The notes under the pieces were generated by a model, which was not told where the DNA came from, ran no database searches, and saw nothing but the letters and a program-made list of their open reading frames with translations. A program made the translations under genes and the position numbers. From positions 124,001 through 188,000 of the forward strand of contig DAML01000026.1 in NCBI GenBank assembly GCA_002497075.1: a DNA stretch of 64,000 bases. Direction: 5' to 3'. Every line of letters begins with the position of its first letter. Within the stretch, counting starts at the first letter, position 1. The DNA is from Methanomassiliicoccaceae archaeon UBA472 (lineage in GTDB: Archaea; Thermoplasmatota; Thermoplasmata; Methanomassiliicoccales; UBA472). Shown one piece after another: positions 34,524-42,920 of this stretch.

Positions 34524-35180
34524 ATGAATCGGGACGACATCTGGATGTTGATCTCCTTTGTTGAGCTGGCCGTTGCTGCTGTCGTAATATATCTCGACCT
34601 TCTCATTCCGACCTTGGTCATACTCGGCCTTTGCGCCATTTCCCTGGTCGTGCGCAAGGAGAAGATCACCGTCCTCGGGTTCAAGAAGACCGAACGACCG
34701 CTGTACATGGCGGCGGTAGTGCTGCTTCTGATGGTCGTTTGGAGCCTGTTCCATCTGTCAGTTTCCATGCCCATGCTGAACCACCTCACCGGAACGACCC
34801 AGGACCTCAGCTCCTTCGAGAACCTCCAGGGAGACGTAACGAACCTGGCGTTCCTGCTGCTGGCCACCTGGACCCTGGCCGCATTCGGCGAGGAGATAGT
34901 GTACCGGGGTTACCTGCAGAGGAGGGTCCGGGACATAATGGGAGATGGTCGTGAGGGCATTATTGTGGCGGTGGCATTGACCTCGCTGCTCTTCGGCATC
35001 GCCCATCTCGAGCAGGGCATCATCGGGGTTGTGATCACCGCCATGGACGCCGTGGTCTTCAGCGCGATCAAGCTAAAGTTCGACGACAACCTTTGGGCGG
35101 CGATACTGGCGCATGGATTCAGCAACACCGTCGGGCTGGTCACGTTCTTCTTCGTCGGGCCGATATACGGATTCTGGTGA
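34524..35180 (+). CDS. CPBP (Abi/Rce1-like) intramembrane protease
   Basis: A 218-residue membrane protein with about six helices. Conserved motif 1 is EEIVYRG in the middle (glutamate pair plus arginine), motif 2 is FGIAHLEQG, and motif 3 is ILAHGFSN, the CPBP glutamate-type protease pattern. The family includes prenyl-protein proteases and bacteriocin-immunity proteins; the substrate here is unknown. It is the first gene outside the element and has its own AT-rich promoter. Confidence 0.9.
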   Translation: MNRDDIWMLISFVELAVAAVVIYLDLLIPTLVILGLCAISLVVRKEKITVLGFKKTERPLYMAAVVLLLMVVWSLFHLSVSMPMLNHLTGTTQDLSSFENLQGDVTNLAFLLLATWTLAAFGEEIVYRGYLQRRVRDIMGDGREGIIVAVALTSLLFGIAHLEQGIIGVVITAMDAVVFSAIKLKFDDNLWAAILAHGFSNTVGLVTFFFVGPIYGFW

Positions 35181-35233
35181 TGACCCCGACAAATAAACTC
35201 TAAAGCCCGTTTAAAAAAATCTGGAAATAGATT

Positions 35234-35251
35234 ATTCGTAAATATACGAAT
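35234..35251. promoter_or_regulatory. Perfect inverted repeat over a TATA box
   Basis: ATTCGTA-AATA-TACGAAT, 7-bp arms with a 4-base centre. AAATATA falls within it and ATG 35272 follows about 28 bases after the centre, so a repressor dimer bound here would block TBP for the small gene. Confidence 0.6.
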
Positions 35252-35271
35252 GATTATTATGACTCGGTAAC

Positions 35272-35457
35272 ATGGCCGACGAAATCGAGAAGGGACCATG
35301 CCTTTGGCATGCGCCGGACGACCGATGCGCCAATTGTAAAGCAAGGCGCTACCGGCTTGATGCTCTGGGCATGAAGGACATCTACGGCGAATGCCGAGGC
35401 CAGGAAGATTACCGTACCTGCGAGTTCTATAAACTTAAACCGGTCCCGAAGTGCTGA
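35272..35457 (+). CDS. Small cysteine-rich protein
   Basis: A 61-residue protein with six cysteines, including CANC, GECRGQEDYRTC and a C-terminal KC. It looks like a single zinc-binding knuckle with no signal peptide. The palindrome over its TATA box suggests it is tightly regulated. I do not know a family. It is followed by the HEAT gene after 23 bases, so they may form an operon. Confidence 0.6.
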   Translation: MADEIEKGPCLWHAPDDRCANCKARRYRLDALGMKDIYGECRGQEDYRTCEFYKLKPVPKC

Positions 35458-35480
35458 TCGACCGTTAGGAGTGGGGTAAA

Positions 35481-36029
35481 GTGGTGGAGTTCGATCTGGC
35501 CGGGATGCTTAAGGGATTGCGGTCCCTGGACGTCGAGGAGTGCCGGGCGGCCCTGGAGGACAGCCGAGAGCTTTTGATGGCCGGATGGGCTGACCGCCGT
35601 TTGCTGCAGGCCCTGATCCCGCTGACCGAAGCCGAGGACGATCAGGTGAGGAAGGACGCCTCCTGGTGCATCGGGAAGCTGGCCCTCATGAAGATCGGCG
35701 ACCCCCGCTCGGTGGAGAGGCTCATCGCATTGACCACCGATCGGGACGATGAGGTGCGGGCCAACGCCGCCTGGGCCCTGGGGGAGCTGGCCGGACAGCA
35801 GATCGGGGACACCGATTCCATTGAGGCCCTGAACATCCTGCTCACCGACCCGGACAAGGAGACCAGGGGGATGGCCGCCTGGGCCCTGGGCCGGATGGCC
35901 GACAAGATGAGGGTGACCTCGCCCTCCTCCGTCCCTATTCTGGAAATAATGCTCCAGGACAAGAGCGAGTACCTGCGCAAGGGGGCGGAGTGGTCCCTGG
36001 AGCGCATACGCCGCCTGCACCCCTTGTGA
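35481..36029 (+). CDS. HEAT-repeat protein
   Basis: A 182-residue all-helical protein built from about four HEAT-like repeats; the repeated pattern is DDQVRKDASWCIGKLA, DDEVRANAAWALGELA, DKETRGMAAWALGRMA and SEYLRKGAEWSLERI. Such proteins act as scaffolds; some bear lyase activity on phycobilins, but nothing suggests that here. GTG 35481 is preceded by GGAGTGGGGT. The next gene starts 40 bases later in the same direction. Confidence 0.85.
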   Translation: MVEFDLAGMLKGLRSLDVEECRAALEDSRELLMAGWADRRLLQALIPLTEAEDDQVRKDASWCIGKLALMKIGDPRSVERLIALTTDRDDEVRANAAWALGELAGQQIGDTDSIEALNILLTDPDKETRGMAAWALGRMADKMRVTSPSSVPILEIMLQDKSEYLRKGAEWSLERIRRLHPL

Positions 36030-36068
36030 TGGCAACGGTTATATCATCGCGGCCCTAATCGGCTGAAC

Positions 36069-36947
36069 ATGCCCGGAGAACGCACGCTCAAGGTCGGACT
36101 GGTGCAGATGTCCATGTCCTCCGATGTCTCGGACAATCTGGAGAGGGGCGTCCGCATGTCCGAGTACGCCGCAGCGCAGGGAGCGGACATCATCTGCCTG
36201 CCCGAGCTGTTCACCACCTCCTACTTCCCGAGAGAGGAGGACCCGGAGGGAAAAAGGGAGCGCGGGGCGTTCCTGAGCACCATCCCCGGACTTGTCACGG
36301 AGACATTGTCGGAACTGGCCAAGAGGACCGGTACGGTCGTCATCGGAGGTTCCATCTACGAGGCGGCGGAGGACGGGCTGTTCAACACCGCCACCGTGTT
36401 CGATAGGGACGGCAGGATGCTGGGCAGGTACCGCAAGACCCACATCCCCCACGACGAGTGCTTCTACGAGCAGGATTACTTCACCCCAGGCGATACCGGG
36501 TTCCAGGTGTTCCCGACCTCCCGGGGAAGGGTGTCCGCCCTGATCTGTTACGACCAGTGGTTCCCGGAGGCCGCGCGCTGCTCAGCGCTGCTCGGAGCGG
36601 AGATCATCTTCTATCCGACCGCTATCGGCACCGTGCGCGGCATAGGCCAGGCGGAGGGCGATTGGCAGGAGGCCTGGGAGAACGTGATGCGCGGGCACGC
36701 CATAGCGAACGCCGTCCCGGTGTGCGCCGTGAACCGCGTCGGGATCGAGGGGGAGAGCGAGTTCTACGGCGGTTCCTTCGTCTGCGACGCCTTCGGAAAG
36801 ACCCTGGCCCGGGCGGGAAAGGGCGAGGAGGTTCTCGTGGCGGAAGTGGACATGGACCACGGAAAAAGGGTAAGGGAGGGCTGGAGATTCTTCCACAACC
36901 GCCGCCCGGAGTGCTACGGGGCGCTCGTTCAGAGAGGAGGGAAGTGA
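36069..36947 (+). CDS. aguB: N-carbamoylputrescine amidase (AguB)
   Basis: A 292-residue carbon-nitrogen hydrolase that converts N-carbamoylputrescine to putrescine, CO2 and ammonia. The catalytic triad is visible: glutamate in CLPELF, lysine in YRKTHIP, cysteine in ICYDQWFPE. The close match to AguB rather than general nitrilases rests on FTTSYFPREED and GDTGFQVF, and on the next gene being agmatine deiminase. ATG 36069. Its stop overlaps the aguA start region. Confidence 0.92.
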   Translation: MPGERTLKVGLVQMSMSSDVSDNLERGVRMSEYAAAQGADIICLPELFTTSYFPREEDPEGKRERGAFLSTIPGLVTETLSELAKRTGTVVIGGSIYEAAEDGLFNTATVFDRDGRMLGRYRKTHIPHDECFYEQDYFTPGDTGFQVFPTSRGRVSALICYDQWFPEAARCSALLGAEIIFYPTAIGTVRGIGQAEGDWQEAWENVMRGHAIANAVPVCAVNRVGIEGESEFYGGSFVCDAFGKTLARAGKGEEVLVAEVDMDHGKRVREGWRFFHNRRPECYGALVQRGGK

Positions 36948-36949
36948 GC

Positions 36950-38002
36950 GTGGCCTTGCAGGACGGTACACCATTATCCAAAGGATACCGTATGCCCGCG
37001 GAGTGGGCGAGACACGAAGCGACGTGGCTCTCCTGGCCCAAGAACCCGCTGACCTTCCCGGAGGACGTGATCGATGAGGTCGAGGGCGTTTTCGCGCAAA
37101 TGGCCGCCGCCCTTGGCTCGGGCGAGCTGGTGAGGATCCTGGTGGACGACCAGGCCCTGGAAGACCGCGCTTACGCCAAGGTATCCAAGGCCGGGGCGGA
37201 CATGTCCCGGGTCCGATTCGAGCGCATAAAGAGCGCGGACGTCTGGATCAGGGATTACGGACCGTCGTTCCTCTTGCATAAGGACACCGGAAGGAAGGCG
37301 GCCGTCAAATGGGACTTCAACGCCTGGGGGGCCAAGTACGACGACCTGCTGTACGACGATGTCGCGGGACAGAATGTCGTGGAAAGGTCGGGAGTCCCCT
37401 ACTTCAAACCCGGCATAGTTATGGAAGGCGGTTCGATCGACGTCAACGGGAACGGTCTGGTGCTGACGACCGAACAGTGCCTTTTGAACAAGAACCGGAA
37501 CCCGAACCTGGACCGCAGGCAGATCGAAGAGTATCTGAAGCAGTACATCGCCACGCCGGACGTGATCTGGCTGGCGTCCGGGATAGAGGGGGACGATACC
37601 GACGGGCACATCGACGACTTCGCCCGTTTCTCGTCCGCATCATCCGTTCTCTGCGCCTTTTCGGAACGGGGGGAGAACGCCCCGGTACTGGAGAGAAACT
37701 GGTCATTGCTCGAGAATGCCCAGGACCGCTTCGGGCTCGAACTGCAGCGCCTGCCGATGCCTGAGCCGCTTTATCTAGAGGAAGAGGAGAGAAACCTCCC
37801 GGCCAGCTACGCCAACTTCTACATCGGAAACAAGGTGGTGCTGTTACCGGTGTTCGAGGATCCCATGGACAAGGTGGCCGCGGACATCATGTCCTCCCAC
37901 TTCCCGGGAAGGGAGATAGTCCCTATCGTGGCCAGGGAACTGGTCTACGGCTACGGCGGCATTCACTGCGTGACCCAGCAGGAACCGATCGAGCGCGGCT
38001 GA
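36950..38002 (+). CDS. aguA: Agmatine deiminase (AguA)
   Basis: A 350-residue agmatine iminohydrolase of the PPAD family that makes N-carbamoylputrescine for AguB. Characteristic parts are PAEWARHEATWLSWP, WIRDYGP, MEGGSIDVNG, DGHIDDFARF and the nucleophile cysteine in GGIHCVTQQEP. Two GTG starts are possible, 36944 (overlapping the aguB stop as GTGA) and 36950; AGGAGGG upstream gives better spacing for 36950. Together aguB-aguA make putrescine from arginine-derived agmatine. The last 40 bases overlap the convergent VWA gene. Confidence 0.93.
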   Translation: MALQDGTPLSKGYRMPAEWARHEATWLSWPKNPLTFPEDVIDEVEGVFAQMAAALGSGELVRILVDDQALEDRAYAKVSKAGADMSRVRFERIKSADVWIRDYGPSFLLHKDTGRKAAVKWDFNAWGAKYDDLLYDDVAGQNVVERSGVPYFKPGIVMEGGSIDVNGNGLVLTTEQCLLNKNRNPNLDRRQIEEYLKQYIATPDVIWLASGIEGDDTDGHIDDFARFSSASSVLCAFSERGENAPVLERNWSLLENAQDRFGLELQRLPMPEPLYLEEEERNLPASYANFYIGNKVVLLPVFEDPMDKVAADIMSSHFPGREIVPIVARELVYGYGGIHCVTQQEPIERG

Positions 38003-39390
38003 GGGGTGAACTCCTGCAGTAGAGACCCGCCGGACCACTCGCCGTGCCGGCTCATCAGGAACACCTGGTCGGAGATCCGCTGCAGGCCGCCGGGTTCGGT
38101 TCCCCCGACCAGCACGGTGAATATCCGGCAACCCTGTTTCTCCTTCAGGCAGTTCCAGTCGTGCAGGCAGCCCCGGTCCTTTATCCTGGCCAGACCGTCC
38201 GTTATGAAGAGTATGTCCGCCCCCTGCCATTGCGGTTCGCTTAGGCTCTTGACGCCTTGACGGAGCGCGGCGTCGAAGTCGGTACCTCCGCCGAACGTCT
38301 TGCACAGGAAATCCAGGAACTGAGATTGCCCATCCGGGTTGTACAGATCGTATGCTTCCACGTCCACCGAGAACATCAGCGCCCGCAGCGGGCGCCGTTC
38401 CTCCGCTAGGCGTCTGGACAGCGCCAACAACAATGCCTTGGCGGCCATCTCCGGCTCGCCGCTCATCGATCCGGACGAATCGAGAAGCGCTAACACCGGA
38501 CCGCCCCTCCTCCTTTCCCCGTCCCGGAACTCCTTTCCCCTGAGCTGGTATGTTAGCAAGCGCCGCTCGCACATCCTGGCGTAGAAGAGCATCTTCAATC
38601 GCTCATCGGCCAGGTTGACCATCTCCTGGGGCAGCATGCGCTGAACGTCGCCGGAGAAGACCAAAGAATGCGTTTCTGTCAACGATTGGGAGTCTGAGGA
38701 CGTTCTCCTGTCCCTCTCGCCCTCCATCCGGCCAAGCAGGTCCTTCAGATGCTCGACGTCCTTATGCTTTCGCAGCAATGAAGCGTAACGCTCCAGATTG
38801 CCGAGCATGGTCCTGTGCAATCCCACGCGGTGCAGGTCCCATCCGCGACCGGGAAGCATCTCCTCCAGATGAAGAAGCGTTTCAGCGTCCTTTCGCAGCC
38901 TGTCGATTATCGGGGCCAGGCTGCGGTCCAGGGACCTCACCAGCATCCTGAGGACCAGCAACAGCGCTTCCCTCTGGCGCTCGTCCAGCTCGATCTCCTC
39001 GCCGTCGCCTGCGCCTTGCTTCAGCATCCCCTCCAGAAGGTCCTCCGTCCGGCGACGGACCTCTTCGGGCAGCTCGCTCCAGTCCAGGCCGGCCAGGCCG
39101 TTCTTCATCGCCTCGAGCACCTGAGGGAGCGTCAGCACCATCAGCTCCGGTATCAGGTCCGGGCGGTCCTCGGCGAACTTCCTGGCATCCGTCCAGGCCT
39201 TGCTCTGGAAAAGGGAATGGATGACCATGGTGGCCGCGTCGACAGGCTCGACGCTTCGAGCGTCCCCGAAGAGATCGGCGGCCATGAGCGCCGCGGCCGT
39301 CTGCCTCTGTTCCCAGGGCACCGCGCTTGGCGCCATAAGGATCGCCTGGACCTCCGGTATCTCCACCCACTCACGGATGAGGCCGGTCAT
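37963..39390 (-). CDS. VWA-domain protein, ViaA/CoxE-like
   Basis: A 475-residue protein. The C-terminal 190 residues form a von Willebrand A domain with the metal site LDSSGSMSG, GGGTDFD and FITDG. The N-terminal 280 residues are helical with no other domain. It lies 10 bases after an AAA+ gene of the RavA class, the usual RavA-ViaA pairing, in which ViaA regulates the ATPase on a membrane or enzyme client. The client here is unknown. Its 3' end overlaps aguA tail to tail. Confidence 0.87.
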   Translation of the reverse strand: MTGLIREWVEIPEVQAILMAPSAVPWEQRQTAAALMAADLFGDARSVEPVDAATMVIHSLFQSKAWTDARKFAEDRPDLIPELMVLTLPQVLEAMKNGLAGLDWSELPEEVRRRTEDLLEGMLKQGAGDGEEIELDERQREALLLVLRMLVRSLDRSLAPIIDRLRKDAETLLHLEEMLPGRGWDLHRVGLHRTMLGNLERYASLLRKHKDVEHLKDLLGRMEGERDRRTSSDSQSLTETHSLVFSGDVQRMLPQEMVNLADERLKMLFYARMCERRLLTYQLRGKEFRDGERRRGGPVLALLDSSGSMSGEPEMAAKALLLALSRRLAEERRPLRALMFSVDVEAYDLYNPDGQSQFLDFLCKTFGGGTDFDAALRQGVKSLSEPQWQGADILFITDGLARIKDRGCLHDWNCLKEKQGCRIFTVLVGGTEPGGLQRISDQVFLMSRHGEWSGGSLLQEFTPQPRSIGSCWVTQ

Positions 39391-39400
39391 CAGCGTAGTA

Positions 39401-40852
39401 TCACCCCTTGAGCTCCGCTTCCACTTCCTTCAGGGAGCGCTCGATCTCGGCCATCGACTCCAGGCGACGGTCCTGCCTGGCCAGGATGTCCTGGCGGTCC
39501 CTTTTGCTTAGCCATATGTTCCCATCCAGCCGTTTGCGCAGATCGCCCCGTTCCATCTCGTGCGCCCCTCTCACCTTTTCGTAGACGGTACGCAGGTCCT
39601 GCAGCTCCCTGGCGTACAGCCTCTGCTCGGCGCCGCCGCGCAGGCAGGTGACCTTCCAGCCACGGACGTTCTCCAGAACATGCATCAGCTCCGACAGCTC
39701 GAACTTGCGGTAGGAGGGGTTCACGCCCTGCGCCTCCCTGGCGTATGGGTCCATATAAAGATGCTTGGGGAAGGACTCGCCGTGCCGGCAGAGCTCCTTG
39801 GCGCTCATGAAGGTGGAGCCGCAATCGTAGCAGCATACCGGCCTCGGGAACTGCACATCGGAGGCGGAGTGCTGCTTCGCTTTCGCCAAAAGCGATAGCA
39901 GTTCCTCGCTGCTTGATTGCAATCGACGAAGGTCGACACCTCCGCTGCTTGTTAGATCGATGAGCAACGAGCGCAATCCTTCTTTCTGTTCCGGCTTATC
40001 CCACAGCATATGCTGGAGCAGCGGAAGGAAGCTCAGATCGACGTTCTCCCGGCCCATGGCCGCGGCGGCGGTGCGCATCACCAGAAGGGTCTTGTTCCAG
40101 CGGCGGTCGGATATGTACACGCTCTGGGACCGGAAGTGCTTGCGCAAGCTCAGATACGCCTGCAGCACGTCGTCGTCCACCTTAACCGATAGAGCACCGC
40201 TCTTGACACGCTCGATGTCCTCTAGCCCTATGGTGGTATTGGCCGACGTTCCGTTCGTCGAGGTGAGCACCTTCAGGAAGTTGCCCTCGTCCTGGACGTT
40301 GGTTATGAAGAAACGGTACAGGAAACGGTCGTACAGCGCCGCCAGCCCTTCCTCCTCGTTCGGAAGCTCGTTCGATGCCCCGTAAACAGAAAGGATCGGC
40401 ACGCCCACCACCTCGTTCCCGTTGTGGAACCTCCGTTCGTTCAGAATGGTCAGCAGGCTGTTCAGAATGGACGAGTTGGCCTTGAATATCTCATCAAGGA
40501 ACGCTATGTTGGCCTGCGGTAGGTATCCTTCGGTGCGTCTTCGGAACTCGTCCCGTTGCAGGGAGCTGAGGGAGAGCGGGCCGAAGACCTCCTCCGGAGA
40601 GGTGAAGCGGGTCAGCAGATAATAATAGAAGGAACCGCCACGCAGCCTTTCGCACATGACCTTGGCCATCTGGCTTTTAGCGGTTCCGGGCGGACCGATG
40701 AAGAGCACGTGCTCCCCGGACAGCATGGCCAGGAGAGCGCCGGCGATCTCCTCCTCCCTCTCCACGAACTGCTCACGCAACTCGACCATGAGCGCGCCCA
40801 GCCTATCCGGGAATCCCTTGACCTCGTCGGTCTGAACGTGCCCTCCGCTCAT
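39401..40852 (-). CDS. MoxR/RavA-type AAA+ ATPase with C-terminal zinc-finger-like motif
   Basis: A 483-residue AAA+ chaperone-like ATPase. Walker A is GPPGTAKSQ, Walker B is IAFLDEIFKA, sensor-1 is YGASNELPN. After the ATPase and lid, residues 340-375 contain CYDCGSTFMSAKELCRHG and a following histidine (CxxC, 12 residues, H, 6 residues, H), which resembles a C2H2 zinc finger; the tail is a long basic-acidic helix. ATG 40852 was chosen over 40873. It is divergent from the hydantoinase gene with a shared TATA-like stretch at 40890-40900. Confidence 0.88.
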   Translation of the reverse strand: MSGGHVQTDEVKGFPDRLGALMVELREQFVEREEEIAGALLAMLSGEHVLFIGPPGTAKSQMAKVMCERLRGGSFYYYLLTRFTSPEEVFGPLSLSSLQRDEFRRRTEGYLPQANIAFLDEIFKANSSILNSLLTILNERRFHNGNEVVGVPILSVYGASNELPNEEEGLAALYDRFLYRFFITNVQDEGNFLKVLTSTNGTSANTTIGLEDIERVKSGALSVKVDDDVLQAYLSLRKHFRSQSVYISDRRWNKTLLVMRTAAAAMGRENVDLSFLPLLQHMLWDKPEQKEGLRSLLIDLTSSGGVDLRRLQSSSEELLSLLAKAKQHSASDVQFPRPVCCYDCGSTFMSAKELCRHGESFPKHLYMDPYAREAQGVNPSYRKFELSELMHVLENVRGWKVTCLRGGAEQRLYARELQDLRTVYEKVRGAHEMERGDLRKRLDGNIWLSKRDRQDILARQDRRLESMAEIERSLKEVEAELKG

Positions 40853-40952
40853 ATGAACACCAACTGGACACAAAAGAGTGGTAGCAGGATTTATAAAATC
40901 GTAGCGGACGATATTGATAAGTTAGGGAAGCGCTGATTACTTCTGGAGGACC

Positions 40953-42896
40953 ATGGAACTGGGTTTGGGGATCGACACCGGAGGCACGTACACCGACGCG
41001 GCCATGGTCGACCTCGGCACTAAAAGGCTGATCGCCTGGAGTAAGAGCCCCACCACCCCCCAGGACCTGACGATAGGCATCGAGAACTCGGTGCGGTCCC
41101 TTCTGAAGAAGCAGAGTTTCGATACGGCACGGATCAAGTTGGTGGGGTTATCGACCACCCTGGCCACCAACTCCGTGCTTGAGTCGCGGGGCGGAAGGGT
41201 CTGCCTCATCGGCATCGGCTGGGACACTGAGGACGTGGACGCCCTGGGCGCGGAGCGCTGCGCGTTCATCAAGGGCGGTCACGACAGCAAGGGCCGGGAG
41301 CTTGACGCACTTGACCTGAAAGGACTGCGCGAAACGGTGGAGACCGTGAGGGACGAAGTGGACGCCTTCGTCGTTTCCTCCATGTTCAGCGTGTATCAGC
41401 CCAGCCACGAGGACCGGGCGCGGCATCTGATAAGAGAACTGACCGGAATGCCGGTGGTCGCCGCCTACGAGCTGAGCGGGGAGCTGGGTGTGGTAGAGAG
41501 GAGCGTCACGGCCGTGCTGAACGCCAGGCTGTTGCCGGTGATATCCGATTTCCTGGACCGCATCGAGTCTTCGTTGAGAGCTTTGCACGTCGTGGCCAAC
41601 ATCGTCGTGCTCAAGGGGGACGGGAACGTAATGCCCGTGAGGTCGGCCAGGGAGCGCCCGGTGGAGACCATACTTTCCGGGCCGGCCGCTTCACTTTTAG
41701 GCGGTTCCCGCCTATCCGGCCTGGACAACTGCCTGGTGGTGGACATGGGCGGGACGTCCACCGATATCGCCTACATCGACAACGGTTTCCCCCGCATCGG
41801 CCGGGAGGGAGCGCAGCTGGGCGGCTGGCGCACCCGCGTACGGTCCATAGACGCTACCACCGTAGGCTTGGGCGGGGATTCGGAGATCGGCTCGGACCTG
41901 CACGGAGATCTCATGATAGGGCCGGCCAGGGTGCTTCCCCTGGCTCTTGCCGGGGAACTTGCGAAGAACTTGCCGCGCGCGATCATGGAGAGACGGCGAA
42001 CCGATTTCTTCGTTACCGCACGGGGTCCGGAACGGCTGTCGGGCAACAAGCTCCAGATATACCAGAAAGTGGAAGAGATGGGCTTGTGCGACGAGGAGGA
42101 CCTCCGCTCCGCGCTCCCGGACATCTACTTGGTCAGGGAGACGGCCAGGGAACTCGTCCGCTCCGGGAATCTTCTGCGCACAGGGCTCACGCCCACGGAC
42201 ATCTTCAACCTGGAAGGGCTTTACAGGATAGGGGACGCGGCCTCGTCCCGGGCTGGCGTGGAGCATTATCTGGAAGGCACCCGGATGACCGTGGAGGCTT
42301 ACTGCGCCCGGGTGATGCACCGGATGGTCGGTCGTCTGGCCGAAGAGGTCGTGCGCAAGGTGGTGGCAGAAGAGATCGGCGATCTGCCTAGGGATGCTAC
42401 AGTGGACCGTCTGGTGCAGCTGATGGCTGGGGAGCGCTCTTCGGGTTCCTTCCGCATCGACCTCCGGCTGGACCGACCCATCGTGGGCATCGGAGGACCG
42501 GCACGATTGCTCATGCCCTCGCTGCGAGAGCTTCTTGGCGCTGAGGTGGTCATCCCGGAGGGTGGACCGGTCGGTAACGCCGTTGGCGCGGTCTGCTCGC
42601 GGATATCGGAATCGCTCACGCTGCGCATCCAGACACTGAGCGACGGGCAGTTCCAGATGGTCACGCCGTGGGGGGACGCCCAGGACTTCCGAAGGGCCGA
42701 GGACGCCGTCAAGAGGGCCAGGGAGCTGGCGGAGGAGCATGTCTGGGGCAAGGCCGATCGAGCCGGAGCGGTCGACATCACCCTGCGCTCGGACGTCCGG
42801 GAGGTCCGTTTCAAGGACCAGAAGGGCGTGGACCACCTGAACTGGATAGAGGTCACCGCCCGGGCGACGGGCGAACCGGGGCAAGGTCATCATTAA
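40953..42896 (+). CDS. Hydantoinase A/oxoprolinase family protein
   Basis: A 647-residue actin-fold enzyme. The nucleotide-binding start GLGIDTGGTYTDAA and the later VVDMGGTSTDIAY are typical of the HyuA class, which uses ATP to open cyclic amides such as 5-oxoproline or hydantoins. It lacks a HyuB partner next to it, so the substrate is open. GGAGG precedes ATG 40953. It starts a codirectional group with the DUF362 and DUF1015 genes (gaps of 24 and 37 bases), which points to one pathway. Confidence 0.87.
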   Translation: MELGLGIDTGGTYTDAAMVDLGTKRLIAWSKSPTTPQDLTIGIENSVRSLLKKQSFDTARIKLVGLSTTLATNSVLESRGGRVCLIGIGWDTEDVDALGAERCAFIKGGHDSKGRELDALDLKGLRETVETVRDEVDAFVVSSMFSVYQPSHEDRARHLIRELTGMPVVAAYELSGELGVVERSVTAVLNARLLPVISDFLDRIESSLRALHVVANIVVLKGDGNVMPVRSARERPVETILSGPAASLLGGSRLSGLDNCLVVDMGGTSTDIAYIDNGFPRIGREGAQLGGWRTRVRSIDATTVGLGGDSEIGSDLHGDLMIGPARVLPLALAGELAKNLPRAIMERRRTDFFVTARGPERLSGNKLQIYQKVEEMGLCDEEDLRSALPDIYLVRETARELVRSGNLLRTGLTPTDIFNLEGLYRIGDAASSRAGVEHYLEGTRMTVEAYCARVMHRMVGRLAEEVVRKVVAEEIGDLPRDATVDRLVQLMAGERSSGSFRIDLRLDRPIVGIGGPARLLMPSLRELLGAEVVIPEGGPVGNAVGAVCSRISESLTLRIQTLSDGQFQMVTPWGDAQDFRRAEDAVKRARELAEEHVWGKADRAGAVDITLRSDVREVRFKDQKGVDHLNWIEVTARATGEPGQGHH

Positions 42897-42920
42897 ATCG
42901 GTACATGCCGATTCGAAGGC

